From assembly GCF_014651635.1 (NCBI RefSeq), contig NZ_BMXG01000009.1:1-64000 (forward strand): 64,000 nt of DNA, read 5' to 3'. Below the pieces are notes generated by a model. That model ran no database searches and was not told where the DNA came from. It saw only the letters and a program-made list of their open reading frames with translations. Below are positions 35,621 through 44,900 of the stretch, in pieces. The translations under genes and the position numbers were made by a program. This stretch comes from Cerasicoccus arenae (GTDB taxonomy: Bacteria; Verrucomicrobiota; Verrucomicrobiia; Opitutales; Cerasicoccaceae). The stretch's first letter is position 1, and each line of letters starts with the position of its first letter.

Positions 35621-35981
35621 GAAAACGGAGAACCCATACGATAACCTCGAACGCATCTTCCACGAGCCCAAACGCTTAGCGATGATAGCCGCAGTAGCCG
35701 AGTCCGAAACAGGGCTGAGCTTTAGCGAGCTAAAGGAAGCCTGCGGCCTGACCGACGGCAACCTGAACCGCCACCTTAAGCTACTCGAGGAAGAAAAAAT
35801 CGTGATCGCCAAGAAATCACTCGCTGGCAACCGAGCACGGACCATCGTGCGCCTTTCTGCCGCAGGCCGCCGTAAGTTCGTAAAGTATCTTGAATCACTT
35901 GAGGAAGCGCTGCAGCAAGCCGCTCAATCCATGGGTGCCAAAACCAGCAGAACCAGCATCCTGAAGGGCGTCACATCATAA
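35613..35981 (+). CDS. Winged-helix transcriptional regulator, ArsR/MarR-like
   Basis: The 122-residue protein has a helix-turn-helix: FHEPKRLAMIAAVAES, GLSFSELKEACGLTDGNLNRHLKLLEE and a wing at IAKKSLAGNRARTIVRLS. This resembles PF13601-type winged-helix domains. Overlap with the membrane protein gene suggests that it controls, or is controlled by, that protein. No sensor domain is visible. Confidence 0.75.
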   Translation: MSKKTENPYDNLERIFHEPKRLAMIAAVAESETGLSFSELKEACGLTDGNLNRHLKLLEEEKIVIAKKSLAGNRARTIVRLSAAGRRKFVKYLESLEEALQQAAQSMGAKTSRTSILKGVTS

Positions 35982-35990
35982 GGAACACTA

Positions 35991-37376
35991 ATGATCAGAA
36001 GTCTCTCCATTCTTCTGCTGGTAATGCTAGCGGGTAGTTTGGGCGTCCTTAGCGCCCAACACGAGGAATCGGAGAAATCTGCTCGGCCCGCCTTTACTCA
36101 AACGCAGGCCGAGCAATGGCTAGAAGAAGTGCTGCCCGTCCTCGAGAAAGTCAGCGGACGGCAATTAGCCCCCCCCCTCCCAACGGTCGAGTGCGTTGGC
36201 CAAGCCGCCCTCGCCAAAGTATTGACGAGTGAATTTCTCGACGCACTGAACCGGCTGACACCTGACGACAAAGACTCGACCAACGCAATACTTGCCCAAG
36301 CACAGGGCGCTCAGATGGCTCAGGCTATGCTTGGTAAATATAGTCTGAAGCAGAAGAAACTTCTGCTCGTACCCAGTAACTTTACCCGAATCATGGACTT
36401 GGCGGACATTCCGCCTGAGCAGCTAGAGCCACTCGTCAAGCTGACCATTGCCCATGAGCTCGGGCACCGCCTGCAGGACCAGGAAATCGACCTTGCTGCG
36501 GCATTGGGGACCATTACCGAGCTGGAGCCGATGCAATCCTTCAATGCCTCAATGGAAGGCCAAGCGATTGTCTTTCATGAAATGGTCGGCGATGAACTCG
36601 GGCTGGAGGTAGCCGTTGCCACGCTGAATTACCTGATGCCAGGCGGCGGATTCATGCAGGATAAGTTTCCGAATCTCGAGAACGCCAAGACTCCCCCCCC
36701 CATCTACCATAAAATCAACTATGACTATGGCGGCGCGTATATGCGCAAACTTTATCAGGCGGGAGGCCCTGATGCGACGTGGGATGCCATGGCGAAGGCC
36801 CCTGTCGACCTGAACATTATCCTCACAGCACGCGCGGTTAGCCACGAGGGCAAGAGCTACATGGAGCGTCTTCAAGGCATTGAGCAACTGTTCGACGGAG
36901 GCAAATGGCAGGTAAAGCAGGTAGCACTGGATCAGCAAGGCGTACGCTCCCAGTTCAATCATCTACCTAAAGACCTTCGTAACAAGATGCTCGCCGCAGT
37001 CACGAGCTCTTCCAGCATCATCGCTGGCCAGCAGAGCCAGCGCATTGTCGTTTTTTCGCTGATGACCCTCAGTGATCCCAAATACGTGGCTGCTGTTCAG
37101 GAATTCATGGCCAATAGCATCGCGGAAAAAATTACCACCTTCCGCCGCCAAGGCATCCAGTTTAAGCAGAATGAACGTAATATTGAGCTGCCCAACGACG
37201 TTACCGTGTTTGAGACAACGCTCGAAATCACCATTCCGCAAACTGGCGAAAGTGCCGACCAATACCTCTGCCTGATGCAAAAGGGCGATGTCATCGTCCA
37301 AATCCTGCTATTTGGCGTTCCCAAGCCGGACGATGCCAAGTATCAGCAAATTGCCGACCGCATCTTCGACCACTAA
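35991..37376 (+). CDS. Secreted zincin-type metallopeptidase-like protein
   Basis: A signal peptide (MIRSLSILLLVMLAGSLGVLSA) opens this 461-residue protein. The metal site is LTIAHELGHRLQDQE, an HExxH zinc motif. A third ligand is likely in SFNASMEGQAIVFHEM, a gluzincin-like E-x-x-A segment. No known peptidase family is obvious. Two 9-base C runs (36169-36177, 36693-36701) encode PP stretches. It follows the winged-helix gene by 9 bases, and the three genes probably form one transcript. Confidence 0.65.
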   Translation: MIRSLSILLLVMLAGSLGVLSAQHEESEKSARPAFTQTQAEQWLEEVLPVLEKVSGRQLAPPLPTVECVGQAALAKVLTSEFLDALNRLTPDDKDSTNAILAQAQGAQMAQAMLGKYSLKQKKLLLVPSNFTRIMDLADIPPEQLEPLVKLTIAHELGHRLQDQEIDLAAALGTITELEPMQSFNASMEGQAIVFHEMVGDELGLEVAVATLNYLMPGGGFMQDKFPNLENAKTPPPIYHKINYDYGGAYMRKLYQAGGPDATWDAMAKAPVDLNIILTARAVSHEGKSYMERLQGIEQLFDGGKWQVKQVALDQQGVRSQFNHLPKDLRNKMLAAVTSSSSIIAGQQSQRIVVFSLMTLSDPKYVAAVQEFMANSIAEKITTFRRQGIQFKQNERNIELPNDVTVFETTLEITIPQTGESADQYLCLMQKGDVIVQILLFGVPKPDDAKYQQIADRIFDH

Positions 37377-37834
37377 CCCTCGTAGCCGTAGCGATCGAGC
37401 ATGTCCGTGAGCACATTGACCAGCGACTCTTTGTGTGGGAGGCCCTTCTGAGACTCCACGCAACAGCTAATGTATTCTAGTATCTGCGCCAGTCCCGGCG
37501 AAGTGCGGCCTTTTTGAGCGAGCCAATCGTAAAAATACTCCACGGCCACAATCCAATCACTCAAAGGGTCGGGTGAGTCATCCACGTGGTCGGCCAACAA
37601 GTTAAAGCCATTCGGGGCGTAGGGATGCTCCTTGGCGTGCTCGTCAAAGGCTTCCACGAGCAAGGAAAACTGCTTGGGCGTGGCACACGATTCGGCGCTG
37701 ATACGGAAAGCACGCTCGCCCAAATGCGCCTCTCCCTGTAAGAAAGCTCCCTCGGACAAGGCTTCAAGCCATGCCATATATTGGCCCTTCTCGCCATCAG
37801 CAAGTTGCTCCGCAAGTTCCTCAATGTTGGGCAT
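37373..37834 (-). CDS. Hypothetical protein
   Basis: The 153-residue acidic protein looks helical and soluble. No signal peptide, membrane segment or known motif is visible. It overlaps the metallopeptidase stop by four bases in the opposite orientation. Its promoter must lie in the same gap as the pyrG leader. Confidence 0.6.
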   Translation of the reverse strand: MPNIEELAEQLADGEKGQYMAWLEALSEGAFLQGEAHLGERAFRISAESCATPKQFSLLVEAFDEHAKEHPYAPNGFNLLADHVDDSPDPLSDWIVAVEYFYDWLAQKGRTSPGLAQILEYISCCVESQKGLPHKESLVNVLTDMLDRYGYEG

Positions 37835-37930
37835 AGAGGAAAATCTAGCCCACCTAGGCTCCGAAGCAATAATGTATTTTCCCCCTCTGTTTCAACACTT
37901 TGCAGAATCCATCCAATTATTTTCGCCTAC

Positions 37931-38015
37931 CGGAGGGAAAATCAGGTTGCGCTAACCGGGGTTCACGCCTTTTTATTGAGACCCGGGTAGCGGTCACCTC
38001 CGCCGCCCGTTTTTT
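37931..38015 (+). promoter_or_regulatory. Candidate attenuator leader of pyrG
   Basis: Directly before pyrG lies a terminator hairpin: CGGGTAGCGG pairs with CCGCCGCCCG (one mismatch and one wobble pair) around TCACCT at 37984-38009, followed by six T. Upstream CGGAGG (37931-37936) is complementary to CCTCCG (37997-38002), which overlaps the loop and 3' arm, so an alternative fold could prevent termination. The small hairpin GGTT-GCGCT-AACC lies between. No + strand gene lies just upstream, so the terminator has no gene to end except a pyrG leader. Confidence 0.5.
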
Positions 38016-38042
38016 ATTTTCCTGATTGAGCATTTTTCTTCC

Positions 38043-39704
38043 ATGGCAGACCAAGCGGCATCTCCAAAAACCAAGTATATTTTCATCACCGGTGGCGTAG
38101 TCTCGTCTCTGGGCAAGGGCCTGACGGCGGGCGCACTAGGCGCGTTGCTAGAGCAGCGCGGCTTAACTTGTCGCCTACAGAAGTTCGACCCGTATTTAAA
38201 CGTTGATCCCGGTACGATGAGCCCCTTTCAGCATGGTGAAGTCTATGTGCTGGACGACGGAGCCGAGACCGACCTAGACCTCGGCCACTACGAACGCTTC
38301 ACCAGCGGCACGCTTTCCCGGAATAACAATCTGACCTCGGGCCAAATCTACGAGGAGATCATTTTAAAGGAGCGCCGCGGCGATTTTCTAGGGAAAACCG
38401 TGCAAGTCATCCCCCATGTGACTGACGAGATCAAAAAACGCATCTATGGCGGGGGTGACGATGTTGACGTGCTCATCACCGAGATTGGTGGCACCGTCGG
38501 GGACATCGAGGGCTTGCCTTTCTTGGAAGCCATGCGCCAATTCGCGCTCGAAGTCGGCTTTGAAAACGTGCTTTTCATCCACGTCACACTGATTCCATTC
38601 CTCAAAGCGGCTGGCGAGCTGAAGACTAAGCCCAGCCAACAATCCGTCGCTAAACTGCGCGAAATCGGCATCCAGCCTCACATATTGGTCTGCCGCACGG
38701 AACAACCAATCAATCACGAAATCCGCCAGAAACTGAGCTTGTTCTGCAACATCCCGGTCAAGTCAGTCATTGAGGAGATGGACGTGGAAACTTCAATTTA
38801 CGAACTGCCCATCCGCCTTGCTCAAGAAAATTTAGACGACCTCGTAGTCGATCACCTGCGCCTCAATGCGCCCGACAGTGACATGACCGAATGGAAGTCC
38901 GTTGTCCGACGCCTCAAATATCCCGCCAGCCGTATCGACATCGGCGTGGTCGGCAAATACATCGAGCTACAGGATGCCTATAAAAGTGTTTACGAGAGTA
39001 TAACCCATGGTGGCGTCGCCAACGACTGCGGCGTAAACATTGTCCGGATCGACTCCGAAGCGATTGAGGAAGATGGCGCAGCCGCACACCTCAAAGGCCT
39101 CGGAGGCATTCTCGTCCCCGGCGGCTTTGGCGACCGCGGCATCGAAGGCAAAATCGCCGCTTGCGAATATGCCCGCGAAAACATGGTGCCCTACTTAGGC
39201 CTCTGCCTCGGTATGCAAATCCTTGTCATCGAATTCGCGCGCGCCGTTGCGGGCTATCCGACCGCGAACAGCATGGAATTTGCGCCGGACTGCGAGCACG
39301 CAGTCATCAACCTGATGGCCGACCAAGTCGGCGTGACAGACAAAGGTGCAACGATGCGCCTCGGTGCTTGGCCATGTCAACTAACCCCGGACACACATTC
39401 CTGGGCAGCCTATGCGGCACACTATGGCGAGCCCGAGGGTAACGAGTTCATCATTCAGGAACGCCATCGCCATCGCTTTGAGTTCAACAACGCCTACCGC
39501 GAAATTCTGGAACGCAGTGGCCTACGTATCGGAGGAGTTAACCCGGAGCGAAACTTGGTGGAAATCGTCGAAGTATTTGACCACCCGTGGATGGTCGGTG
39601 TCCAGTTCCACCCGGAATTCAAATCCAAGCCCAACCGTGCACACCCGCTTTTCGCAGCCTTCATTGCTGCCGCGCTTGAGCAGCGCAAAAAAGGTGCAGA
39701 TTAA
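38043..39704 (+). CDS. pyrG: CTP synthase
   Basis: CTP synthase makes CTP from UTP with glutamine. The 553-residue protein has the N-terminal synthase domain ([46 protein letters not shown]) and the C-terminal amidotransferase domain with nucleophile Cys in GLCLGMQ and the His-Glu pair in VQFHPEF. Length is normal. It starts 27 bases after the leader's T-run. Confidence 0.98.
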   Translation: MADQAASPKTKYIFITGGVVSSLGKGLTAGALGALLEQRGLTCRLQKFDPYLNVDPGTMSPFQHGEVYVLDDGAETDLDLGHYERFTSGTLSRNNNLTSGQIYEEIILKERRGDFLGKTVQVIPHVTDEIKKRIYGGGDDVDVLITEIGGTVGDIEGLPFLEAMRQFALEVGFENVLFIHVTLIPFLKAAGELKTKPSQQSVAKLREIGIQPHILVCRTEQPINHEIRQKLSLFCNIPVKSVIEEMDVETSIYELPIRLAQENLDDLVVDHLRLNAPDSDMTEWKSVVRRLKYPASRIDIGVVGKYIELQDAYKSVYESITHGGVANDCGVNIVRIDSEAIEEDGAAAHLKGLGGILVPGGFGDRGIEGKIAACEYARENMVPYLGLCLGMQILVIEFARAVAGYPTANSMEFAPDCEHAVINLMADQVGVTDKGATMRLGAWPCQLTPDTHSWAAYAAHYGEPEGNEFIIQERHRHRFEFNNAYREILERSGLRIGGVNPERNLVEIVEVFDHPWMVGVQFHPEFKSKPNRAHPLFAAFIAAALEQRKKGAD

Positions 39705-39717
39705 TTAGTTAAATTCA

Positions 39718-39745
39718 GTAGGCGTTGACGCCTACCCACGTTTTT
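39718..39745 (+). terminator. Probable terminator after pyrG
   Basis: A perfect 7-bp stem GTAGGCG / CGCCTAC with loop TTGA stands 14 bases after the stop codon; five T follow after a five-base gap, which makes it weaker than the other terminators here. Confidence 0.55.
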
Positions 39746-39807
39746 GTGAGATCCCTTCTGTGCGATGAGTTTTTTATCGATCGCTGCGATTTACTTTGCG
39801 GTGTTGT

Positions 39808-41643
39808 ATGCAGCCCTCACCCCAAGCCCAAGGACAAGACGTGAAATCCCTATTAGCCACTCCTAAAGCGCATCCGCGCCTTTTCCTGAATGCAGGGGAC
39901 GATATCGCCCTCCACGCAAAAATCGAATCGGATGCGTTGTTGCGCAAAGCCTCCGAGAACATCATTGCGATGGCCGATGACATGGTCACGCTGCCACCGC
40001 TCAAACGAGAGCTGGAAGGCAAACGGCTACTCGCCGTTTCCCGTACGTGCCTGAAACGCATGAATTATCTGTCGATGGCCTATCGACTCACGGGAGACAC
40101 ACGTTACGTCGAAGCCGCTGAAATGCAGATGCTCGCCGTTACGAAATTTACTGACTGGAATCCAAACCACTTCCTCGACGTTGCTGAGATGACTACCGCG
40201 CTCGCCATCGGCTACGATTGGTGCCATAACGCTCTCAGCCCGGAAACTCGCAGCAGCATCCGCGACGCCATTATAGAAAAGGGCCTGAATGCATCATTTG
40301 AGAGCGATTACCCGTGGATCAAGCGCAAGAACAATTGGAACCAAGTCTGCCACGGCGGCATGATCATCGGCGCACTTGCCATCCAGGAAGACCAGCCTGA
40401 GCTAGCTCAGCGGGTCATCGAACGCGCGATTGAAAACGTCCCCAAGGCCATGGCCGCCTACGCACCCGATGGTGCCTATCCAGAGGGGCCAATGTATTGG
40501 AACTATGGCACCTCGTATAACGTTCTGTTGATTGCAGCGTTAGACTCCGCATTGGGCACGGATTTCAATCTTTCGAAAGCTCCTGGCTTCATGGAATCCG
40601 CGGACTTTTATCAACAGGTGGCTGGGCCATCCGGCGATTTTTTCAATTACTGTGATTGCCGACAAAACAGCGGAGTCGCGCCAGCTATGTTTTGGTTTGC
40701 CACAAAACGCAACGACCCTTCCTTACTCTGGCAGCAACAGACCGCATTACAGTCTTTTTTGGATCATCCAGATAAAGCAAACGGTGAGTCCGAGCGTTTT
40801 TTCCCGCTTTTGCTGATCTGGACTGGCTCACTGGAAAATATCGCCGCCCCCACAACGACACATTGGACCGGTGAAGGAGATTCGCCCATCGGCTTGCACC
40901 GCACTGGTTGGAAGTCTCCCAACGAAACCTTTCTGGGCATCAAGGGTGGCGGCCCCAATGCAGGCCATGGCCATATGGATGCCGGCGTCTTCGTCATGGA
41001 GTCCGACGGCGTACGCTGGGCCGAGGATCTAGGCATGCAGGACTACCACAGCATAGAATCCAAGGGCATCAGTCTCTGGAGCTATGAGGGCCGGTGGTCG
41101 ATCTTGCGCCTCAACAATTTCGGGCACAATACCTTGGTCGTCGACGGTCAGCTTCAAACAGTCAAAGATAATGCCCACGCCCCGATTATCGCCCACACCG
41201 CAGATGGGCCAATGCCACACACAATCGTCGACTTAGCCACTATCTACGCCGATCAACTCGCCACCGCCAAACGCGGGGGGGGGCTTCATCAGGACGGCTA
41301 CGTGGTCATTCAGGACGAAATTAAAACACTCGATCGTGACACCGAAATTCGCTGGGCAATGGTTACCCATGCCGAGGTCAGCTTCGACAATGATCACCAA
41401 GCGACTCTCCGCCAAGACGGTCAGCAGCTCACTCTGAAAGTGCTCTCACCCTCCCCTGCCAAGCTGGAGATTTACGAAATCGAAAATCCGACCAATGACT
41501 ATGACGCCCCCAACCCCGGCGCTAAAATGATCGGCTTCAAGGTAAAGCTCTCTGCTTCAACCGAGGCAACCCTTACCGTAATACTCCAACCTGGGGAGGC
41601 ACCGAAGGCGGTACCAGCGATTGCCAAACTGGCTGATTGGTAA
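39808..41643 (+). CDS. Heparinase II/III-type polysaccharide lyase, apparently frameshifted at its signal peptide
   Basis: The 611-residue product has an alpha/alpha-toroid domain with KKNNWNQVCHGGM and ALAIGYDWCHN, then a heparinase-like beta-sandwich with GGGPNAGHGHMDAGVFV, as in lyases of families PL12/15/17/21. No signal peptide is present in this frame. However, an ATG at 39765 in another frame encodes MSFLSIAAIYFAVLYAALT. Removing one C from the four at 39820-39823 joins the two into a signal peptide ending LTQA. The gene is therefore probably secreted, and the assembly or the strain carries a one-base change. A 9-base G run is at 41275-41283. Confidence 0.8.
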   Translation: MQPSPQAQGQDVKSLLATPKAHPRLFLNAGDDIALHAKIESDALLRKASENIIAMADDMVTLPPLKRELEGKRLLAVSRTCLKRMNYLSMAYRLTGDTRYVEAAEMQMLAVTKFTDWNPNHFLDVAEMTTALAIGYDWCHNALSPETRSSIRDAIIEKGLNASFESDYPWIKRKNNWNQVCHGGMIIGALAIQEDQPELAQRVIERAIENVPKAMAAYAPDGAYPEGPMYWNYGTSYNVLLIAALDSALGTDFNLSKAPGFMESADFYQQVAGPSGDFFNYCDCRQNSGVAPAMFWFATKRNDPSLLWQQQTALQSFLDHPDKANGESERFFPLLLIWTGSLENIAAPTTTHWTGEGDSPIGLHRTGWKSPNETFLGIKGGGPNAGHGHMDAGVFVMESDGVRWAEDLGMQDYHSIESKGISLWSYEGRWSILRLNNFGHNTLVVDGQLQTVKDNAHAPIIAHTADGPMPHTIVDLATIYADQLATAKRGGGLHQDGYVVIQDEIKTLDRDTEIRWAMVTHAEVSFDNDHQATLRQDGQQLTLKVLSPSPAKLEIYEIENPTNDYDAPNPGAKMIGFKVKLSASTEATLTVILQPGEAPKAVPAIAKLADW

Positions 41644-41708
41644 TGATGCTTGTCATTTTGCTGCAACTCAATCACTCCATGTAACGCCAGCAAGAATTGG
41701 CGAGGAGC

Positions 41709-42572
41709 ATGGACATTGACATTTGCATACCGACTTTTGGCCAAGCAAAATACTTGCGGGCGACTCTGGATTCCCTCCCGTCAACGGAACTTGGAGTCAG
41801 CATTTTCGTGAGCGATGGCGGTTCCAATTTTGACCATTTACTCTATCCAATGGTGAAATGGAAGCGCCTCGAACCTGACCCTGGCTTGGTCGCTTGCTGG
41901 ACAAACGCTGCCAATCGAGGATCGTCCGATTATCTGGCCTTTATCGCTGATGACAACTGTTGGTTACCCGAAACGCTCGAGTTGATAGAGGCATTTATTA
42001 AGCGGTTTCCCAAAGCAGACATCTGGTTTGCTCGCCAACAGTTTGTGGATGCAGATGGTAAGGAAATTCACCAAGAGATTCAGAATTTCGACAATCAATT
42101 TGGACGTAATCAATTAACTGAAGGCTACCTAAATTCTGCCGAGCGCCTAATCGCTTTGGAGAAAAACAGCATTCCGCTGGAAGCCTGCGTTATCACTCGA
42201 AAAGCGTGGGAACAATTAGGCGGATTCAGCTCGGAGGCTCATGGCGCGTTGGACCGTCATTTCTTTGCCAAGGCGATCGCCGTTGGTATCGAAATCGCCT
42301 ATGATCCTTCATATTGGACCATTTTTCGGTTCCATGAACAAGCCTATTCGAGTCAATCACGCCAAGAGCAGATTCGCGGTACCCACTGGAGCTTACTAGA
42401 CGCCAGAAAATTAGCCGACATCACCACCCAGCCCGTCTTTCAACGATTAATCTGCAACAGTACACTAAATCTTTTGAGAACCTCGCTTGGAAACCTTGAT
42501 GCTTGGCGACAAGCGATAACTCAGTTCATCCGTTCGCCAGTTACATTTTTCAAAGCGGTAATGCGTTTTTAA
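41709..42572 (+). CDS. Glycosyltransferase family 2 protein
   Basis: From the ATG at 41709 (GAGGAG just before) the 287-residue protein has a GT-A fold: DICIPTFGQAKYLRATLDSL, DGGSNF, LAFIADDNCWLPETLE with the metal-binding DDN variant of DxD, and a C-terminal helical tail. It adds a sugar to a nascent glycan. It opens a short glycan gene group that continues to 45890. Confidence 0.85.
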   Translation: MDIDICIPTFGQAKYLRATLDSLPSTELGVSIFVSDGGSNFDHLLYPMVKWKRLEPDPGLVACWTNAANRGSSDYLAFIADDNCWLPETLELIEAFIKRFPKADIWFARQQFVDADGKEIHQEIQNFDNQFGRNQLTEGYLNSAERLIALEKNSIPLEACVITRKAWEQLGGFSSEAHGALDRHFFAKAIAVGIEIAYDPSYWTIFRFHEQAYSSQSRQEQIRGTHWSLLDARKLADITTQPVFQRLICNSTLNLLRTSLGNLDAWRQAITQFIRSPVTFFKAVMRF

Positions 42573-42666
42573 GCATAAAACAAAATAGCCGGCAATCATG
42601 TTGTCTGAATGATGTGTATGGAAGCACACTTGTCTTTCAATATGCGTGTGACCTATACCCTATCCC

Positions 42667-43464
42667 ATGGATTCAGCAAACGACTGCGTAATCAACGTGC
42701 AAGGCCTCGGCGTGGAGCGTGGTGAGACCACCATCCTGCACGATGTCAACTGGCAGGTCGCCCGTGGAGAACACTGGGCAATCCTTGGCGCGAATGGCTC
42801 CGGGAAGACCTCACTCCTGCAAGCGCTAACAGCATACTTGACGCCCAGCTGTGGCGTGATTCAGGTCGATGGCGAAACCTACGGCCAGACAGATTGGTCT
42901 CAATTACGACAACGCATTGGTCTGGTCAGCTCAGGCATCGCACAGAAGGTGCCTCTCGACGAACCTGCTCTCAAAACCGTGCTCAGTGGCCCTACGGCGC
43001 AACTCGGGTACTGGACACGCGAACCGCAGGCCACGGACAACGCTTTTGCCCACGAATGTCTGGCGCGCATGCGTTGCGAGCACCTCGCCGAACGCAACTG
43101 GATGTATTTGAGCCAAGGCGAACGCCAGCGTGTCTTCATTGCACGAGCACTGATGACGCGACCTGTATTGCTCATCCTCGATGAGCCTTGTGCAGGCCTA
43201 GATCCAGTCATGCGCGAAATGTTTTTAAAAGGAGTCGCTGAACTCGCGCAGCAACCCAACGCGCCAACGCTCATTCTCGTGACACATCACGTCGAGGAAA
43301 TCCTGCCAGTCTTTTCTCACACGTTGATCCTCCGCGGAGGCGAGACGCTGGCCCAAGGACCAACTGAAAACATACTGCGCAGCGACTTGCTCAGTGAAGC
43401 CTTTGGCGCACCGCTAACCGTTACGCAAACGGGGGATCGCTGGGAGCTTCGTGCTGGGCGTTAG
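42667..43464 (+). CDS. Orphan ABC transporter ATP-binding protein
   Basis: The 265-residue ATPase has Walker A (GANGSGKTS), the signature YLSQGERQRVFIARALM, Walker B (LLILDEPCAGLD) and switch His (LVTHHVEEI). No permease is adjacent. It resembles the YlmA/ModF-like group of ATPases without a permease partner nearby. It converges on the GT4 gene with a 4-base overlap of the two 3' ends. Confidence 0.85.
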   Translation: MDSANDCVINVQGLGVERGETTILHDVNWQVARGEHWAILGANGSGKTSLLQALTAYLTPSCGVIQVDGETYGQTDWSQLRQRIGLVSSGIAQKVPLDEPALKTVLSGPTAQLGYWTREPQATDNAFAHECLARMRCEHLAERNWMYLSQGERQRVFIARALMTRPVLLILDEPCAGLDPVMREMFLKGVAELAQQPNAPTLILVTHHVEEILPVFSHTLILRGGETLAQGPTENILRSDLLSEAFGAPLTVTQTGDRWELRAGR

Positions 43465-44672
43465 CGTTTCAGGCTGCGGGCAAAGGTAAGAATGTCGCGA
43501 GCATAGTCACCCCAGTTACGAAAGGTCCGAGCTTTGGCTTCGGTGGCGAGTCGTTCGCGCAACGAGACATCCTCAATGAGTTGGCGCATCGGGACCGCAA
43601 GATTCTCTGCTGTTGGCTCAATTACCATTAGACACCCCCCCCCCACGGCGACCTCCCCCAGCGCATGCTTCTCACAAACCACGCAAGGCTTCGCGTAGTG
43701 CAGACTCTCAATCACGGGCAGGCCAAATCCCTCCATCAGTGACGGATAGACGGTAAAATCGGCTTGGTGATAGGTCTCAGCGAGGCTTTTATCATCAAGC
43801 GCTCCAAGATATTCTACACTGCGTCCGGCGGCTTTAAGCTCCTCCAATCGCTTCATTGCGACGCTACCGGTTTCACGGTTGAGCATACCCACGAATCGCA
43901 GGCGAAAATCGACTCCTTGAACCCAAAGCAGCTCTGCCGCTTCCAACAGCGCAATCTGATTCTTGCGGCCTTCAAAGGTACTAACAAACAACGCTGTTAC
44001 CTGCGCGTTATGTTCACGCTTAACGGACGCCGCTGCCTGATCAAAATTAGAGAAATCCACGCCCAGCGGCACTGCCTCTACCGGCGGATGATCCGTGATC
44101 CCCTGTTCGCGCCAATGAGCCAATAAATCGTCACGCGAGGCGGCAGAGATCGCCGCAATCCCGTCGAAATCCCGGAGCTCGTTCAGGTAAGTCTGAAAAC
44201 GTTTCACTGTTCCGGCAGGAGTAAACTGCGGGAGGCGTAATGCAATGAGGTCGTAGAAAATCGCGATTTTCGGGCCACTCAGTTGAGGAAAAAGCTTAGC
44301 GTAAGCGGTATAGGTTTCTGGATAAAAAATTTCTGGCGCAATGAAGGCCTCAGCTTCTGCGAGCGCTGATTGCTGAATCGAACGGTAGCCCAACGGCAGT
44401 CCCAAGCTGGCTAACTTGCCGCGGATTTTATCTTGGGCTCGCCAGCGAGCACCACGTTTTTTCCCTGGAATGATGTTGGCGTTCCACTCAATCAGGTTCC
44501 ATTCGTAGGAGATAGGTTCGCGCCAATGACCATAGAATTTATCGTGGATGATAGCCTGCATGTCATCACGACCTTCGGCTAACTGCGCCTGACGAAAAAA
44601 CTCCCGGCAAACGCGTTGAATGCCAGTGTTGCTCGGGCAACGTGCGGTGTGTGATAGGTCTACAAGAAACAT
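43461..44672 (-). CDS. Glycosyltransferase family 4 protein
   Basis: The 403-residue protein has GT-B features: FLVDLSHTARCPSNTGIQRV at the N-terminus and the donor-binding YPSLMEGFGLPVIESLHYAKP. Such GTs with an N-terminal GIQR motif often extend surface or O-antigen chains. A tract of 10 C on the + strand (43635-43644) encodes GGG in VAVGGGCLMV near the active domain, so a length change would truncate the enzyme. Confidence 0.85.
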   Translation of the reverse strand: MFLVDLSHTARCPSNTGIQRVCREFFRQAQLAEGRDDMQAIIHDKFYGHWREPISYEWNLIEWNANIIPGKKRGARWRAQDKIRGKLASLGLPLGYRSIQQSALAEAEAFIAPEIFYPETYTAYAKLFPQLSGPKIAIFYDLIALRLPQFTPAGTVKRFQTYLNELRDFDGIAAISAASRDDLLAHWREQGITDHPPVEAVPLGVDFSNFDQAAASVKREHNAQVTALFVSTFEGRKNQIALLEAAELLWVQGVDFRLRFVGMLNRETGSVAMKRLEELKAAGRSVEYLGALDDKSLAETYHQADFTVYPSLMEGFGLPVIESLHYAKPCVVCEKHALGEVAVGGGCLMVIEPTAENLAVPMRQLIEDVSLRERLATEAKARTFRNWGDYARDILTFARSLKR

Positions 44673-44900
44673 GTTCCGGAAAGAACTCCAAAGTTGGCGT
44701 TATTGTGGTGCATATGTCAATCTGACTTATAAGTTGAGTTACTCATTAGCGGCATCCACAGATCCACCATGATGCTCAAAACCTGACCGCATCCCCCTTC
44801 ATTCTATTGCCGATTGGGCTATGCAGAAAACCATAAAGCTGGCCTCATATTCTACATTTGCCTTGCTGTCCTTTGAGGAATCGGACATCCGTTACAGGCG

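Noticed and set aside
37931-38015. Known riboswitch class (TPP, SAM, c-di-GMP, PRPP) before pyrG
   Set aside because: None of the conserved core sequences of those classes could be found; only a generic terminator/antiterminator arrangement is supported.
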